From an uncultured Aequorivita sp. (GTDB lineage: Bacteria > Bacteroidota > Bacteroidia > Flavobacteriales > Flavobacteriaceae), in assembly GCA_937125455.1 (NCBI GenBank), contig CAKZLK010000033.1, positions 1 to 64,000 on the forward strand: DNA of 64,000 bases, given 5' to 3'. The position numbers and the translations under genes are program-made. This document shows, piece after piece, positions 1 through 10,223 of this stretch (within the stretch, counting starts at the first letter, position 1; every line of letters starts with the position of its first letter). The notes beneath the pieces are model-generated. The model was given only the letters and a program-made list of their open reading frames with translations, ran no database searches and had not been told where the DNA came from.

Positions 1-168
1 AACAACCACTAAGGTCGTGAGTAAAATGAGAAAACGTTTTTGGGCCTTTTGCCTTCTTTGCATTCTTTTCTTATGAACACCAGCGAGGTCAGCACGTACT
101 GGCGTCTTGGCCAAACGAGTAGACTTCATTCCAAACTTTCCAACTCTAATATAATGTGGGTTTTGCAT
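1..168 (-). CDS. Unknown small basic protein, 3' end outside window
   Basis: An open frame starts at ATG 168 on the minus strand and runs off the left edge, giving 56 visible residues. The protein begins MQNPHYIRVGKFGMKSTRLA, is rich in Lys/Arg up to about residue 45, and then turns hydrophobic (FLILLTTLVVV), which could be the start of a membrane segment. I do not recognise the family. The 5' end looks genuine: a purine-rich AGGAGA lies 5-6 nt before the ATG and a TAATTTTG -7 promoter element sits at 201-194. The DNA just upstream (from about 223) belongs to an unrelated gene fragment, so the gene sits at a junction. Confidence 0.45.
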   Translation of the reverse strand, partial: MQNPHYIRVGKFGMKSTRLAKTPVRADLAGVHKKRMQRRQKAQKRFLILLTTLVVV

Positions 169-193
169 AGCTTTCTCCTGTTCTAGTAAGATG

Positions 194-201
194 CAAAATT
201 A
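194..201 (-). promoter_or_regulatory. Putative -7 element (TAATTTTG) for the minus-strand small gene
   Basis: On the minus strand TAATTTTG fits the Bacteroidota -7 consensus TAnnTTTG and lies about 25 nt before the ATG at 168. No clear TTTG -33 element is visible 19-20 nt further upstream, where the cox3 fragment begins. Confidence 0.35.
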
Positions 202-222
202 ATGCCCGAATTAGGTGAGTAA

Positions 223-495
223 CTAGCTGAAATTGGAAAACCTTTAGCAGGAAATGCTTCAGGTTCTTTTGTATGGGTAATAGTTTTAGCACATATAGTG
301 CACATATTAGGTGGTTTGTTTTTTTCTATCATAATAGCTATAAAAGCATTTAGAAACAGAAACGATAAAAATTTTGAATTAAACAATAAAGTTAATCCTA
401 AGAGATTACTTGCTTTTGAGTTATTGAATACTTACTGGCATTTTATGGATTTTGTTTGGATTTACTTGTTTATATTTTTTTACTTTAATTATTAA
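223..495 (+). pseudogene. Cytochrome c oxidase subunit III, C-terminal fragment
   Basis: After an in-frame stop at 220-222 the frame reads an unmistakable C-terminal part of heme-copper oxidase subunit III. It has the helix GNASGSFVWVIVLAHIVHIL followed by GG, then a polar loop, then the last helix with TYWHFMDFVWIYLFIF and a natural-looking stop at 493-495. About 90 residues are present; the family is normally about 200-330 residues, so the N-terminal helices are missing. No sensible start codon precedes it (the first ATG, at 298, is inside a helix). No other oxidase gene is nearby, so this is an orphan fragment and cannot make a working subunit. Confidence 0.75.
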
Positions 496-1346
496 AAAGA
501 ACTAAAACAAAACTATTTGTTGATGCTGAATATTACTTTATTGAAAAGAAAAAGCACGTTTTTGATATATTGAAATACTCCCTCGATGAGGCTGGTATAG
601 ACTTTGAAAAAGAGCCAATTAATCTGATCAATGACTCATTGATCAATGTATTAGGGAAAGTCATATCCAAAGTAAGAGCTAATGGCAAAGGAGATCAAAG
701 GGCAATATTCCTTCTGGATCAATACGGATACTCTAATGTGCCAATTCCCTTACTAAAGTTGCTATTTGATGGAAAGAACATAAATACCGAAGCAATACTT
801 ACTTTCTCTACCGACACAATAGTCAATTATCTATGTGATAGACCGGAATATCTTAAAGGGCTCGAAAAAACTGGGCTCGCTGAGCTCTTCACAAGTGATT
901 TCATCCGTGAAATGCGAGAAATCAAAATATATGAAAATAAAAAATCCAGAGCTTTGATTGAACAAAGTCTTTACGATTTTGTTTGGAAAGAAAGCGGAGC
1001 CAGATTTTTTACCCCATTCTTTATTAAATCCAAATCCAGTAAACGCTCATATTGGCTTGTTCACCTATCAAATCACCCGAAAGCAAGAGATGAAATGGTT
1101 AAAATACATTGGGAGTTTCAAAACAATTTTGCACATTACGGTGGTGCTGGATTAAAAATGCTATTCGGCTTCGATCCAGACTTAGAAAAATTTGAAACAC
1201 AAATGGACTTAGAGTTTGTTTTTGATGATGGCAACACGGGTATCGTAATCTGGATGGTTCAACTCAGCGGAAAGCCCCCATTTAAAACGGGAAAGCAAAC
1301 GCTGTTCAATGTCAATCATATCTACCGGAGCTTTATCGCTGGTTAA
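489..1346 (+). pseudogene. TcmP (three-Cys-motif partner) protein, truncated at both ends
   Basis: The frame is open from 489 with its first possible start at TTG 570. It carries TcmP features: DAEYYFIEKKKHVFDIL (about 522-572), IFLLDQYGYSNVPIPLL, LTFSTDTIVNYL and a C-terminal HWEFQNNFAHYGGAGLKMLF. In full-length TcmP these follow an N-terminal segment of about 100 residues that is absent here. TcmP-like sequence ends near 1215; the frame then continues to 1346 only because it reads dnaA backwards. The partner gene that gives the family its name is absent. TcmP genes are typical of accessory DNA and their function is not settled. It is probably non-functional. Confidence 0.7.
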
Positions 1347-2165
1347 AATTACCTGCTTACCGTTTTGGTGTAAATGGTTGAAAATATGGAAGAAAACATC
1401 CTGTGTTCCAGCCTTGCCAGAAAGCAATTGAATGTCATCAACAATAAGTACATCTATAATTTGATAGAAGTGAATAAAGTCGTTACGGTTATTCTTTTTT
1501 ACAGACTCGATATATTGCTGTGTAAACTTTTCCGCAGAAATATACAGCACGGTTTTTTCTGGATATTTGTCTTTTATGTCAACGCCGATTGCGTGGCCCA
1601 AATGCGTTTTTCCTAAACCAACGCCACCAAAAATAAGCAAGGGATTAAAGGATGTTCCGCCAGGTTTGTTGGCCACAGCTAAGCCCGCTGAACGAGCCAA
1701 ACGATTTGATTCACCTTCAAGGAAGTTCTCGAAATTATAATTTGGATTTAATTGTGATTCAATTTTTACGTTGCGAATACCAGGAATAACAAACGGGTTT
1801 TTAAGTTCCGGGCTTTTGTTTTTTAATGGAACATCAACTTCCTGTGATTGCAGGTTGCTTCTGTTGGAACTTGGTATTTTTTCGGTGAATGGTTGCTTAT
1901 TGCCATAGGTGTTTTCCATTTTAATGATGTAAACCAATTTGGCGGTAGCTCCCAATTCCTTGGTAAGGGCAACCTTTAAAATCTTTACGTAATGTTCCTC
2001 AAGCCATTCGTAAAAAAACTTGCTGGGAACTTGAATACTAAGAGCATTGTCTGTTAACTTTACCGCTTTAATGGGCTCGAACCAAGTTTTGTATGCTTGC
2101 GAAGTAATATTATCTTCGATGAAGGCCAAACAATTGTTCCAAACCGATTCCGCAGTTTTGCTCAT
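1209..2165 (-). CDS. dnaA: Chromosomal replication initiator DnaA, truncated (no domain IV)
   Basis: DnaA binds DnaA boxes and opens oriC. The 318 residues seen are domain I (1-80), a linker (81-135) and the AAA+ core, with Walker A GGVGLGKT (180-187), Walker B VLIVDD (239-244), sensor I ILTSD and the box VII arginines of RLLSRFKWG. The frame reads normally to AIIKNKL and then hits TAA at 1209-1211, exactly where foreign (TcmP) sequence begins on the other strand. Sensor II and all of helix-turn-helix domain IV, roughly 150 residues, are missing, so this copy could bind ATP and oligomerise but not recognise DnaA boxes. As dnaA is essential, either an intact copy lies elsewhere or the junction is an assembly fault. 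It is divergent from the thioesterase gene. Confidence 0.9.
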   Translation of the reverse strand: MSKTAESVWNNCLAFIEDNITSQAYKTWFEPIKAVKLTDNALSIQVPSKFFYEWLEEHYVKILKVALTKELGATAKLVYIIKMENTYGNKQPFTEKIPSSNRSNLQSQEVDVPLKNKSPELKNPFVIPGIRNVKIESQLNPNYNFENFLEGESNRLARSAGLAVANKPGGTSFNPLLIFGGVGLGKTHLGHAIGVDIKDKYPEKTVLYISAEKFTQQYIESVKKNNRNDFIHFYQIIDVLIVDDIQLLSGKAGTQDVFFHIFNHLHQNGKQVILTSDKAPVDMIDIEQRLLSRFKWGLSAELNHPDYDTRVAIIKNKL

Positions 2166-2368
2166 AGTTAAAATTTGTCTTTTTGTTTTTTAAAAGGTGT
2201 GGCCAAAAAATAGGGGATGGAGTGTTTCCGAGCTATTTCTTAACAGTGCAAATATGTGAACAAAAAAGTTATAAAAAAAACTACATTAGGGTTGAATTTT
2301 TAGTTTTTTTTTCTCATACTTCCCTTTCGATAAAACTACAAAAAACTTTCTTTAATTAACACAAAATT

Positions 2369-2770
2369 TTGAAGAATACACTTACACAGATTAGAGTACG
2401 CTACGGCGAAACAGACAAAATGGGAATAGTTTATTACGGTAACTATGCCCAATACTTGGAACAAGGCCGCACAGAATGGCTTCGCGAACTCGGGTTTTCC
2501 TATAAATGGATGGAAGACAATAATGTACATCTTCCGGTCGTGCATTTGAGCATTGATTATAAGTCACCTGCCTATTATGACGATTTACTAACAGTGAAAA
2601 CCACTTTGAAAAAAATACCCTCAGTAAAAATTGAATTTCAGTATGAAATTTATAATGAGTCCAAGCAACTTTTGGTTAATGCAACAACAGTTTTGGTTTT
2701 TGTAAATAGTACTACAAAAAAGTTGATGAAGGCGCCCGATTATTTGATTGAAAAATTAAACGAGGATTAA
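2369..2770 (+). CDS. Acyl-CoA thioesterase, YbgC/4-hydroxybenzoyl-CoA thioesterase family
   Basis: A 133-residue hotdog-fold protein, the usual length of the YbgC/FadM group, which hydrolyses acyl-CoA thioesters in the cytoplasm. The N-terminal signature RYGETDKMGIVYYGNY contains the expected catalytic Asp (residue 16), followed by the long helix YAQYLEQGRTEWL. The start is TTG at 2369; no ATG lies in a better place, since the family begins only a few residues before the signature. It diverges from dnaA across about 200 bp and converges on yigZ with no spacer at all (stop at 2770, next stop at 2771). The substrate cannot be told from sequence. Confidence 0.88.
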   Translation: MKNTLTQIRVRYGETDKMGIVYYGNYAQYLEQGRTEWLRELGFSYKWMEDNNVHLPVVHLSIDYKSPAYYDDLLTVKTTLKKIPSVKIEFQYEIYNESKQLLVNATTVLVFVNSTTKKLMKAPDYLIEKLNED

Positions 2771-3388
2771 TCAGTTTTCCATTCTTTTAATGGTCACTTT
2801 GTAGGTGTTTTCAAACAACTCAAAAACACGTTCCGCATCTTTTTTTCGAACAGAAATTTCAAACTCACAATTCAGCTCCATTTTTTGGTTGAGAAGATAG
2901 ATGTTTTCGTCTTTGATGATCCGCATAACGGTGTTCATTTCGGGATACTCAAATTTTAAAACAAATGCCTCATCAATTGTTCTCTCGACAATTCTGCATG
3001 TTTCCAAAGCCATTTGCGCCGTGGTTTTATAGGCTTGAATCAAGCCGCCTACGCCAAGTTTTGTCCCACCAAAATAACGCACAGCTACCACGAGAATATT
3101 TGTAACGTCAAAAGATTGTAGTTGACCGTATATAGGCATTCCTGCGCTGTTTGATGGCTCACCGTCATCATTGGCGCGGTAGTGTTCATAATTTTTACCA
3201 AGCTGCCAGGCATAGCACCAATGACGTGCGCTGTGATGTTGTTTTTTTAAAACCTCTATGTGTGCTTTTACATCTTCTTCAGAAGAAACGGGAAAAGCAT
3301 ATCCAAAGAACTTACTTCCCTTCTCCTTAAAAAGAACTTCTTCAGAAGGTTTTAAAATAGTTTTATATGTATCTTTTTCAACTTCCAA
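2771..3388 (-). CDS. YigZ/IMPACT family protein
   Basis: 205 residues, normal for the UPF0029/YigZ family. The N-terminal IMPACT domain carries the family signature YFGGTKLGVGGLIQAYKTTA (about residues 105-124), preceded by NDDGEPSNSAGMPI; the C-terminal part (about 140-205) resembles the DUF1949 ferredoxin-like domain. Eukaryotic IMPACT regulates the kinase GCN2; the bacterial role is unclear, with links to ribosome or translation control. The start is TTG at 3388. It lies 27 bp downstream of the DMT transporter gene on the same strand and is probably the last gene of a ribD-transporter-yigZ unit. Confidence 0.88.
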   Translation of the reverse strand: MEVEKDTYKTILKPSEEVLFKEKGSKFFGYAFPVSSEEDVKAHIEVLKKQHHSARHWCYAWQLGKNYEHYRANDDGEPSNSAGMPIYGQLQSFDVTNILVVAVRYFGGTKLGVGGLIQAYKTTAQMALETCRIVERTIDEAFVLKFEYPEMNTVMRIIKDENIYLLNQKMELNCEFEISVRKKDAERVFELFENTYKVTIKRMEN

Positions 3389-3415
3389 ATTTTAAATATC
3401 TATATTTTAAGTAAT

Positions 3416-4288
3416 TTACCATTTTTCAAGGGCGATAAACAAAATTCCAAGAACGGCAAGTCCAATTCCAATCCAGTTTTTTGGCAGTAACTTTTCCTTA
3501 AAAAGCATAATGCCCAATAATGTTGAAATCATCACAATGGCTACGTTATTGACAGTAAATATTCCCGAGCTCTCTAATACATCACTTCGAAGGGCCTGCA
3601 CCAAAAAATAAACCGAAAAATAATTCGGAATTCCTAAAGCGATCCCTCCCAAAATATTTTTTAACTTAATCTGAAGCTTTCCTTGGATTACTTGAAAGGT
3701 CAATAGTACGATACCAAGTACGCCTGCCATTGCAAAAATTGTTGCTGAAAAAATAGGAGTGTCATCTTTGGCAATATATTCGCCTTCAAGATATTTAATG
3801 GTTGTGTCAATAATTCCACTACCTAAAAAGACCAAGACCGGAAATATGAAATTGGCAGGTTTTATTTTTAAACCATCCTGTTTTTTTATAGAAGCTAGAT
3901 AAACAGCGATTAATGCTAGAATTATTCCTGTAACCTTAAAAAAACCAAGACTTTCTTTGTAGTAAACCAAGCCAAAAAGAATAGGAATAACAACACTCAT
4001 CTTTGTTGCCACAGAAACAACAGAGAGGCCACTTCGTTGTGTTGTTATTGCCATTAGATTAAAAACGATAATAAACATTGCGCCTAACCCCAATGCGAAA
4101 GAAAACCAAGCAAATTTTGGTATTTCTGAAATTTCTATGGTACTTTCCTGAAAAATAATTCCGCAAAAACACGCTGTAATATAATTCATCACGATAGCTT
4201 GCATGGTATTAATTTTAAACCTTGAAAAAAGTTTAAAAACCACAAAAATCATTGTGGACGAAAGAATGCTAAGCGCTAGTGCTATCAA
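3416..4288 (-). CDS. EamA/DMT superfamily permease
   Basis: 290 residues with about ten hydrophobic segments in two halves, the EamA layout of drug/metabolite transporters in the inner membrane. The second half ends in a typical tenth helix (WIGIGLAVLGILFIALEKW). The start TTG at 4288 overlaps the ribD stop (TTGA arrangement, 4 bp), so the two are translationally linked. The neighbour suggests, but does not prove, a flavin- or metabolite-related substrate. Confidence 0.85.
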   Translation of the reverse strand: MIALALSILSSTMIFVVFKLFSRFKINTMQAIVMNYITACFCGIIFQESTIEISEIPKFAWFSFALGLGAMFIIVFNLMAITTQRSGLSVVSVATKMSVVIPILFGLVYYKESLGFFKVTGIILALIAVYLASIKKQDGLKIKPANFIFPVLVFLGSGIIDTTIKYLEGEYIAKDDTPIFSATIFAMAGVLGIVLLTFQVIQGKLQIKLKNILGGIALGIPNYFSVYFLVQALRSDVLESSGIFTVNNVAIVMISTLLGIMLFKEKLLPKNWIGIGLAVLGILFIALEKW

Positions 4289-5334
4289 ATATTTGGATTT
4301 TTAAAAATTCGTAATGAATCGTTTTTTATTTTTTTTTCGGAAATCAAAATGCCTTTAAAAATTGGCGCTTTAATTCCTTCTCCAAAAGAGATGCTTCCGT
4401 TAAAGACGAATGCTTCATCCCAAAGATTGGCATCAATAAATGATTGCAGTGTTTTTGCCCCGCCTTCAACAATAATTGACTGAATATTTCTTCGAAAGAG
4501 AGTTTCGCAGATTTGCTGCGGAATTTCTTTGGAAAAATCAATCTTTTCAAGATCTAGTTTTTCAGAATTGGTTGTTTGCTTTTCATTAAAAACAATCGTT
4601 TTTGAACTTGCATCAAAAACTGAATACTCCTGTGGAATTTTTAAATTTCTGTCAATAACAATTCGCGTTGGGTTTTCTCCCGCCCAATCCCGAACGGTGA
4701 GCGACGGATTATCCTGCAAAACTGTATTGGTGCCAACTAAAATTGTCTGTTCATCGCTGCGCATTTTATGAACTAATTGCCGCGAAAATTCGTTGGTGAT
4801 CCAAACGGGTTTAGTTTCTTTTCGGCTTTCATTTTTTGGTGAAATAAATCCATCTACCGTCTGTGCCCACTTTAGAAAAATATAGGGTCGTTTTTTATGG
4901 TGAAAGGTAAAAAACCGTTTGTTCAGTCCATCACATTCATTTTCCAAAACACCTACAATCACTTGGCAACCAGCTTCCATCAATTTTTTAATTCCGCGTC
5001 CTGCTACTTTCGGATTTGGATCCAAACTGCCAACAACCACTTTTTTTATGCCCCTCTCAATTATCAAATCGGCGCAAGGCGGTGTTTTTCCATAATGACT
5101 GCAAGGTTCCAGGCTAACATAGATAGTTGCCTCTTTTAGCAATTGTTCGTTTTCAACACTATTAATGGCATTCACTTCGGCGTGGGGTTGCCCAGCTTTG
5201 TAATGCCAGCCTTCGCCAATAATTATATGATTGTGAACAATCACGCTGCCCACCAATGGATTTGGATAGGTAGTTCCCAGTCCGTTTTTGGCCAGTTGGA
5301 TGCAGCGCAACATATATTTTTCGTGTATCTTCAC
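4285..5334 (-). CDS. ribD: Bifunctional riboflavin biosynthesis deaminase/reductase RibD
   Basis: Deaminates diaminohydroxyphosphoribosylamino-pyrimidine and reduces the product, two steps of riboflavin synthesis. The deaminase half has the zinc motif HAEVNAI and PCSHYGKTPPCADLI; the reductase half has KWAQTVDGFISP, WITNEFSR, ILVGTNTVLQDNPSLTVR and IIVEGGAKT. The chosen start is GTG at 5334 (VKIHEKYMLRC), giving 349 residues. The frame is open to 5370, but those codons overlap the divergent GNAT gene and do not fit the family. TATTTTTA lies 4 nt before this GTG, matching the leaderless layout at ligA and others. Overlaps the downstream EamA gene by 4 bp. Confidence 0.92.
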   Translation of the reverse strand: MKIHEKYMLRCIQLAKNGLGTTYPNPLVGSVIVHNHIIIGEGWHYKAGQPHAEVNAINSVENEQLLKEATIYVSLEPCSHYGKTPPCADLIIERGIKKVVVGSLDPNPKVAGRGIKKLMEAGCQVIVGVLENECDGLNKRFFTFHHKKRPYIFLKWAQTVDGFISPKNESRKETKPVWITNEFSRQLVHKMRSDEQTILVGTNTVLQDNPSLTVRDWAGENPTRIVIDRNLKIPQEYSVFDASSKTIVFNEKQTTNSEKLDLEKIDFSKEIPQQICETLFRRNIQSIIVEGGAKTLQSFIDANLWDEAFVFNGSISFGEGIKAPIFKGILISEKKIKNDSLRIFKNPNI

Positions 5335-5338
5335 AGCG

Positions 5339-5346
5339 TAAAAATA
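5339..5346 (-). promoter_or_regulatory. Putative -7 element for ribD (TATTTTTA)
   Basis: On the minus strand TATTTTTA (TAnnTTT plus A instead of G) lies exactly 4 nt before GTG 5334. With Bacteroidota geometry transcription would start at about the first base of the GTG, predicting a leaderless mRNA. Confidence 0.4.
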
Positions 5347-5362
5347 CAAGGATTTAATTAGA

Positions 5363-5848
5363 ATGAACACACCAATAATTCGTCTTATTGAAAAGAAGGA
5401 TAATTCTCAAATTGCCAAAGTGATACGTAGCGTTTTGGAAGATTTCAACGTTCCGAAAGTGGGAACTGCTTACGCGGATGCTTCTTTGGATTATATGTTT
5501 GAAAACTATCAAAAACCCAATTCGGTTTACTTTGTGGTGGAAGAAAACGATAAAATTATTGGTGGCGCTGGGGTTTCAAAATTAGATAACTTTGATGGCA
5601 ACGTTTGCGAGCTTCAAAAAATGTATTTCCTGCCAGAAGCGCGCGGAAGGGGAGTTGGCATGCAAATGATGGAGTTTTGTTTAACAAAAGCAAGGGAATT
5701 TGGTTTTGAGGAAATATACCTAGAGACGATGGAATATATGACCCACGCCCAAAAACTGTATAAAAGAGCGGGTTTTGAATATATTGATTCTGCTATGGGC
5801 GATACCGGCCATTATTCTTGCCCAGTCCATATGCTGAAAACACTTTAA
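5363..5848 (+). CDS. GNAT family N-acetyltransferase
   Basis: 161 residues with the GNAT fold. The acetyl-CoA binding motif A is clear: ELQKMYFLPEARGRGVGMQM, whose R/Q-x-x-G-x-G/A part is RGRGVG, followed by the motif B helix (YKRAGFEYI). Substrate unknown; cytoplasmic. It starts at ATG 5363, 28 bp from the divergent ribD start, and its stop (5846-5848) is 2 bp before the chosen prmC start, so the two are probably one transcript. Confidence 0.87.
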   Translation: MNTPIIRLIEKKDNSQIAKVIRSVLEDFNVPKVGTAYADASLDYMFENYQKPNSVYFVVEENDKIIGGAGVSKLDNFDGNVCELQKMYFLPEARGRGVGMQMMEFCLTKAREFGFEEIYLETMEYMTHAQKLYKRAGFEYIDSAMGDTGHYSCPVHMLKTL

Positions 5849-5850
5849 GT

Positions 5851-6711
5851 TTGACTTTAAAAGAATTAAGAACAAATTTTAGAATAGCGCTTTCCGAGTT
5901 ATACCCTTCGGAAGAATTACAATCGTTTTTCAATATTCTAGCTGAAAAATATTTAAATCTCACCCGAATAGAAATCGCTTTAAACCTGAAAAATAAAATT
6001 TCTGTAGAAGATTCAGAAAATTTTCAAAAAGCACTTATTCGTCTTAAAAACTACGAACCTATTCAATATATAATTGGAGAAACCGAATTTTACGGATTTC
6101 CTTTTAAAGTGAATAATCATACCCTAATTCCTCGTCCCGAAACAGAGGAATTAGTTGAATGGATTATAAATGATTCGGAATTTAAAATTCAGAATTCTGA
6201 ATTGTTGGATATCGGCACGGGCAGTGGGTGCATTGCGATTTCAATCGCTAAAAATTCAGCCAATTCAAAAATTTCAGCCTTGGATATTTCGGAAGAAGCT
6301 TTAAAAATTGCGCAACAAAATGCAGCGTTAAACAAGGTGAAGGTTGAATTCTTTCAAACCGATATTTTAAAAACAGAAACTCTTCCGAAGCACTACGATG
6401 TAATAGTTTCAAACCCACCGTATGTTCGGGAGCTGGAAAAAAAACAGATGCAGGAGAATGTTTTGAAATACGAACCAGAATCGGCCTTGTACGTAAGTGA
6501 TGAAGACCCGTTACTGTTTTATCGCATAATTTCACTTTTGGCAAAAAAGCATTTGAAACCCAACGGAAAACTCTTTTTCGAGATTAATGAGTACCTTAGT
6601 AATGAATTGACCGAGTTTTTAAAAAAAGAAGGTTTTCAAAATATAGAAGTTAAAAATGACATCTTCGGAAAAAACCGAATGCTAAAATGTAGTTTAGATG
6701 AACAAGCTTGA
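5851..6711 (+). CDS. prmC: Release factor glutamine methyltransferase PrmC (HemK)
   Basis: Methylates the Gln of the GGQ motif in peptide-chain release factors. The N-terminal helical domain (about 1-90) is followed by a SAM-dependent domain with motif I LLDIGTGSGCIAISIA and the diagnostic NPPY (VIVSNPPYVRELE). TTG at 5851 (MTLKELRTNF) is chosen because the family begins close to this LKELR segment and it avoids overlapping the GNAT gene; the frame is open to TTG 5818. That gives 286 residues, a normal length. Its 3' end overlaps the next gene by 14 bp. Confidence 0.92.
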   Translation: MTLKELRTNFRIALSELYPSEELQSFFNILAEKYLNLTRIEIALNLKNKISVEDSENFQKALIRLKNYEPIQYIIGETEFYGFPFKVNNHTLIPRPETEELVEWIINDSEFKIQNSELLDIGTGSGCIAISIAKNSANSKISALDISEEALKIAQQNAALNKVKVEFFQTDILKTETLPKHYDVIVSNPPYVRELEKKQMQENVLKYEPESALYVSDEDPLLFYRIISLLAKKHLKPNGKLFFEINEYLSNELTEFLKKEGFQNIEVKNDIFGKNRMLKCSLDEQA

Positions 6712-7288
6712 AAAAATATGCGTCTTTTGCGGTAGTAGTGATGGCAATGACCTAGCCATAACTGATGCTGCTGTGAAACTTGGGGAAATTTTTGCCGAAC
6801 GCAAAATTACATTGGTTTATGGCGCGGCAAAAATAGGAGTGATGGGCACAATCGCCAAAAGTGTATTGGACAAAAACGGAAAGGTAATCGGCATTATTCC
6901 AAATTTTCTAAAAAAGAAAGAAGTGGTTCATCTAGGTCTTACTGAGCTAATCACTACTGAAAATATGCACGAACGCAAAATGAAAATGCAGGAAACAAGT
7001 GACGGTTTCATCGCACTTCCTGGTGGGATGGGTACCTTGGAAGAGCTATTTGAAATTATAACCTGGCTGCAACTTGGCCTACATCAAAAACCAATTGGTT
7101 TGCTGAACATTAACGGTTTTTACAATGACCTTATTAGTTTGCTTGAAAACATGGTGCGCAAAGGCTTTCTTTCTATGGATAATTACAACCTTCTTTTAGT
7201 AGATTCCAATTCGGAACAGCTTCTTAAGAAAATGGAGGAATTTAAAATTGCCTTACGCCCAAAGTGGTTAAATTCTGACAGAACATAG
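6698..7288 (+). CDS. LOG family protein (TIGR00730; nucleotide 5'-monophosphate phosphoribohydrolase-like)
   Basis: 196 residues of the Lonely Guy/YvdD family, Rossmann-like, which cleave the base from AMP-type or cytokinin ribotides. The N-terminus has ICVFCGSSDGND, then LVYGAAKIGVMG and the catalytic signature PGGMGTLEELFEIITWLQLG. The 5' end overlaps prmC by 14 bp in another frame, so translation is probably coupled. It is the last gene of the GNAT-prmC-LOG run. The natural substrate in bacteria is uncertain. Confidence 0.88.
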   Translation: MNKLEKICVFCGSSDGNDLAITDAAVKLGEIFAERKITLVYGAAKIGVMGTIAKSVLDKNGKVIGIIPNFLKKKEVVHLGLTELITTENMHERKMKMQETSDGFIALPGGMGTLEELFEIITWLQLGLHQKPIGLLNINGFYNDLISLLENMVRKGFLSMDNYNLLLVDSNSEQLLKKMEEFKIALRPKWLNSDRT

Positions 7289-7382
7289 CGCTTTATCAAC
7301 AATTTACGGGAATTATAAACAAAAATATTTTGAAAAAGGTATTTTGTTAAATTTACATTACTAACCTTTAAAAATGTAAATT

Positions 7383-8087
7383 ATGAATTCCTCAAAAAAG
7401 TATTTTGCCGAAGCACTCGGCACTTTTTCACTGGTTCTATTTGGTTGCGGAGCTGCAACTATTGCTAGCGTAACACATTCTGGTCCTGCCGGAATAGGTT
7501 TGCTAGGCATTTCACTAGCATTTGGTTTTGCGGTTTTGGTTATGGTCTATACCATTGGTCCAATTTCCGGATGTCATATTAATCCAGCAATTTCTATCGC
7601 AATGCTTGCAGCGGGAAAACTTTCCGTGAAAGATACGGTGGGATATGTTATCTCACAATGTATTGGAGCCATTGCAGCTGCAGGTTTGCTGTATGTTTTG
7701 GCAACAGGAAGCGCAGGTTTCTCCATGCCCGAATGGGGTTTGGGTGCTAATGGTTGGGGCCCTGGCTATCTTGGAGAATACGATATGAAATCTGCGCTGA
7801 TAGCAGAATTTGCATTCACCTTTCTTTTTTTAATGGTGATTTTTGGGGCTACATCTTCTAAACATACATCGCCTATGATGGCGGGACTTGCCATAGGTAT
7901 TTCTTTGGCATTAATTCATATGGTTGTTATCCCGATTACGGGAACATCAGTTAACCCAGCCCGAAGTTTAGGTCCAGCGCTTTTTGCTGGTGGAATGGCA
8001 CTGCAACAGCTTTGGCTTTTCATTGTCGCCCCAATTGCAGGAGGGCTATGTGCTTCTTTGGTTCGTAAAATCTTTATCGATGATTGA
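7383..8087 (+). CDS. aqpZ: Aquaporin, MIP family, AqpZ-like water channel
   Basis: 234 residues with six membrane helices and both NPA half-helices: GCHINPAISIAM and GTSVNPARSLGP. The second NPA is followed by R-S rather than the R-D of glycerol facilitators, and a His (LALIHMVVIP) sits in helix 5 as in AqpZ, so a water-selective pore is most likely. Inner membrane. It stands alone: 95 bp follow the LOG gene and a strong hairpin terminator (8120-8150) follows it. Confidence 0.92.
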   Translation: MNSSKKYFAEALGTFSLVLFGCGAATIASVTHSGPAGIGLLGISLAFGFAVLVMVYTIGPISGCHINPAISIAMLAAGKLSVKDTVGYVISQCIGAIAAAGLLYVLATGSAGFSMPEWGLGANGWGPGYLGEYDMKSALIAEFAFTFLFLMVIFGATSSKHTSPMMAGLAIGISLALIHMVVIPITGTSVNPARSLGPALFAGGMALQQLWLFIVAPIAGGLCASLVRKIFIDD

Positions 8088-8119
8088 TTTTTAAGTTTCT
8101 TTTTGAAAATTTCACTGAT

Positions 8120-10165
<2,046 letters not shown>

Positions 10166-10193
10166 TTGAAAGTGAAAAAACGATGAAAAAATA

Positions 10194-10201
10194 TATTTTT
10201 G
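10194..10201 (+). promoter_or_regulatory. Putative -7 element for the DUF6913 gene (TATTTTTG)
   Basis: TATTTTTG fits TAnnTTTG. The start codon chosen for the downstream gene is at 10224, leaving a short leader of about 18 nt. An earlier ATG at 10208 opens only a 19-codon frame. Confidence 0.4.
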
Positions 10202-10223
10202 CAACCCATGAACTTGGTGCTCC

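Noticed and set aside
1209-1260. dnaA stop explained by a simple frameshift or point mutation
   Set aside because: No domain IV sequence is found in any frame further on; instead TcmP-like coding sequence on the opposite strand runs up to the break.
2166-2368. Possible oriC between dnaA and the thioesterase gene
   Set aside because: The spacer is AT-rich but no cluster of TTATNCACA-type boxes is present; only weak single matches (for example TGTGAACAA near 2256) were seen.
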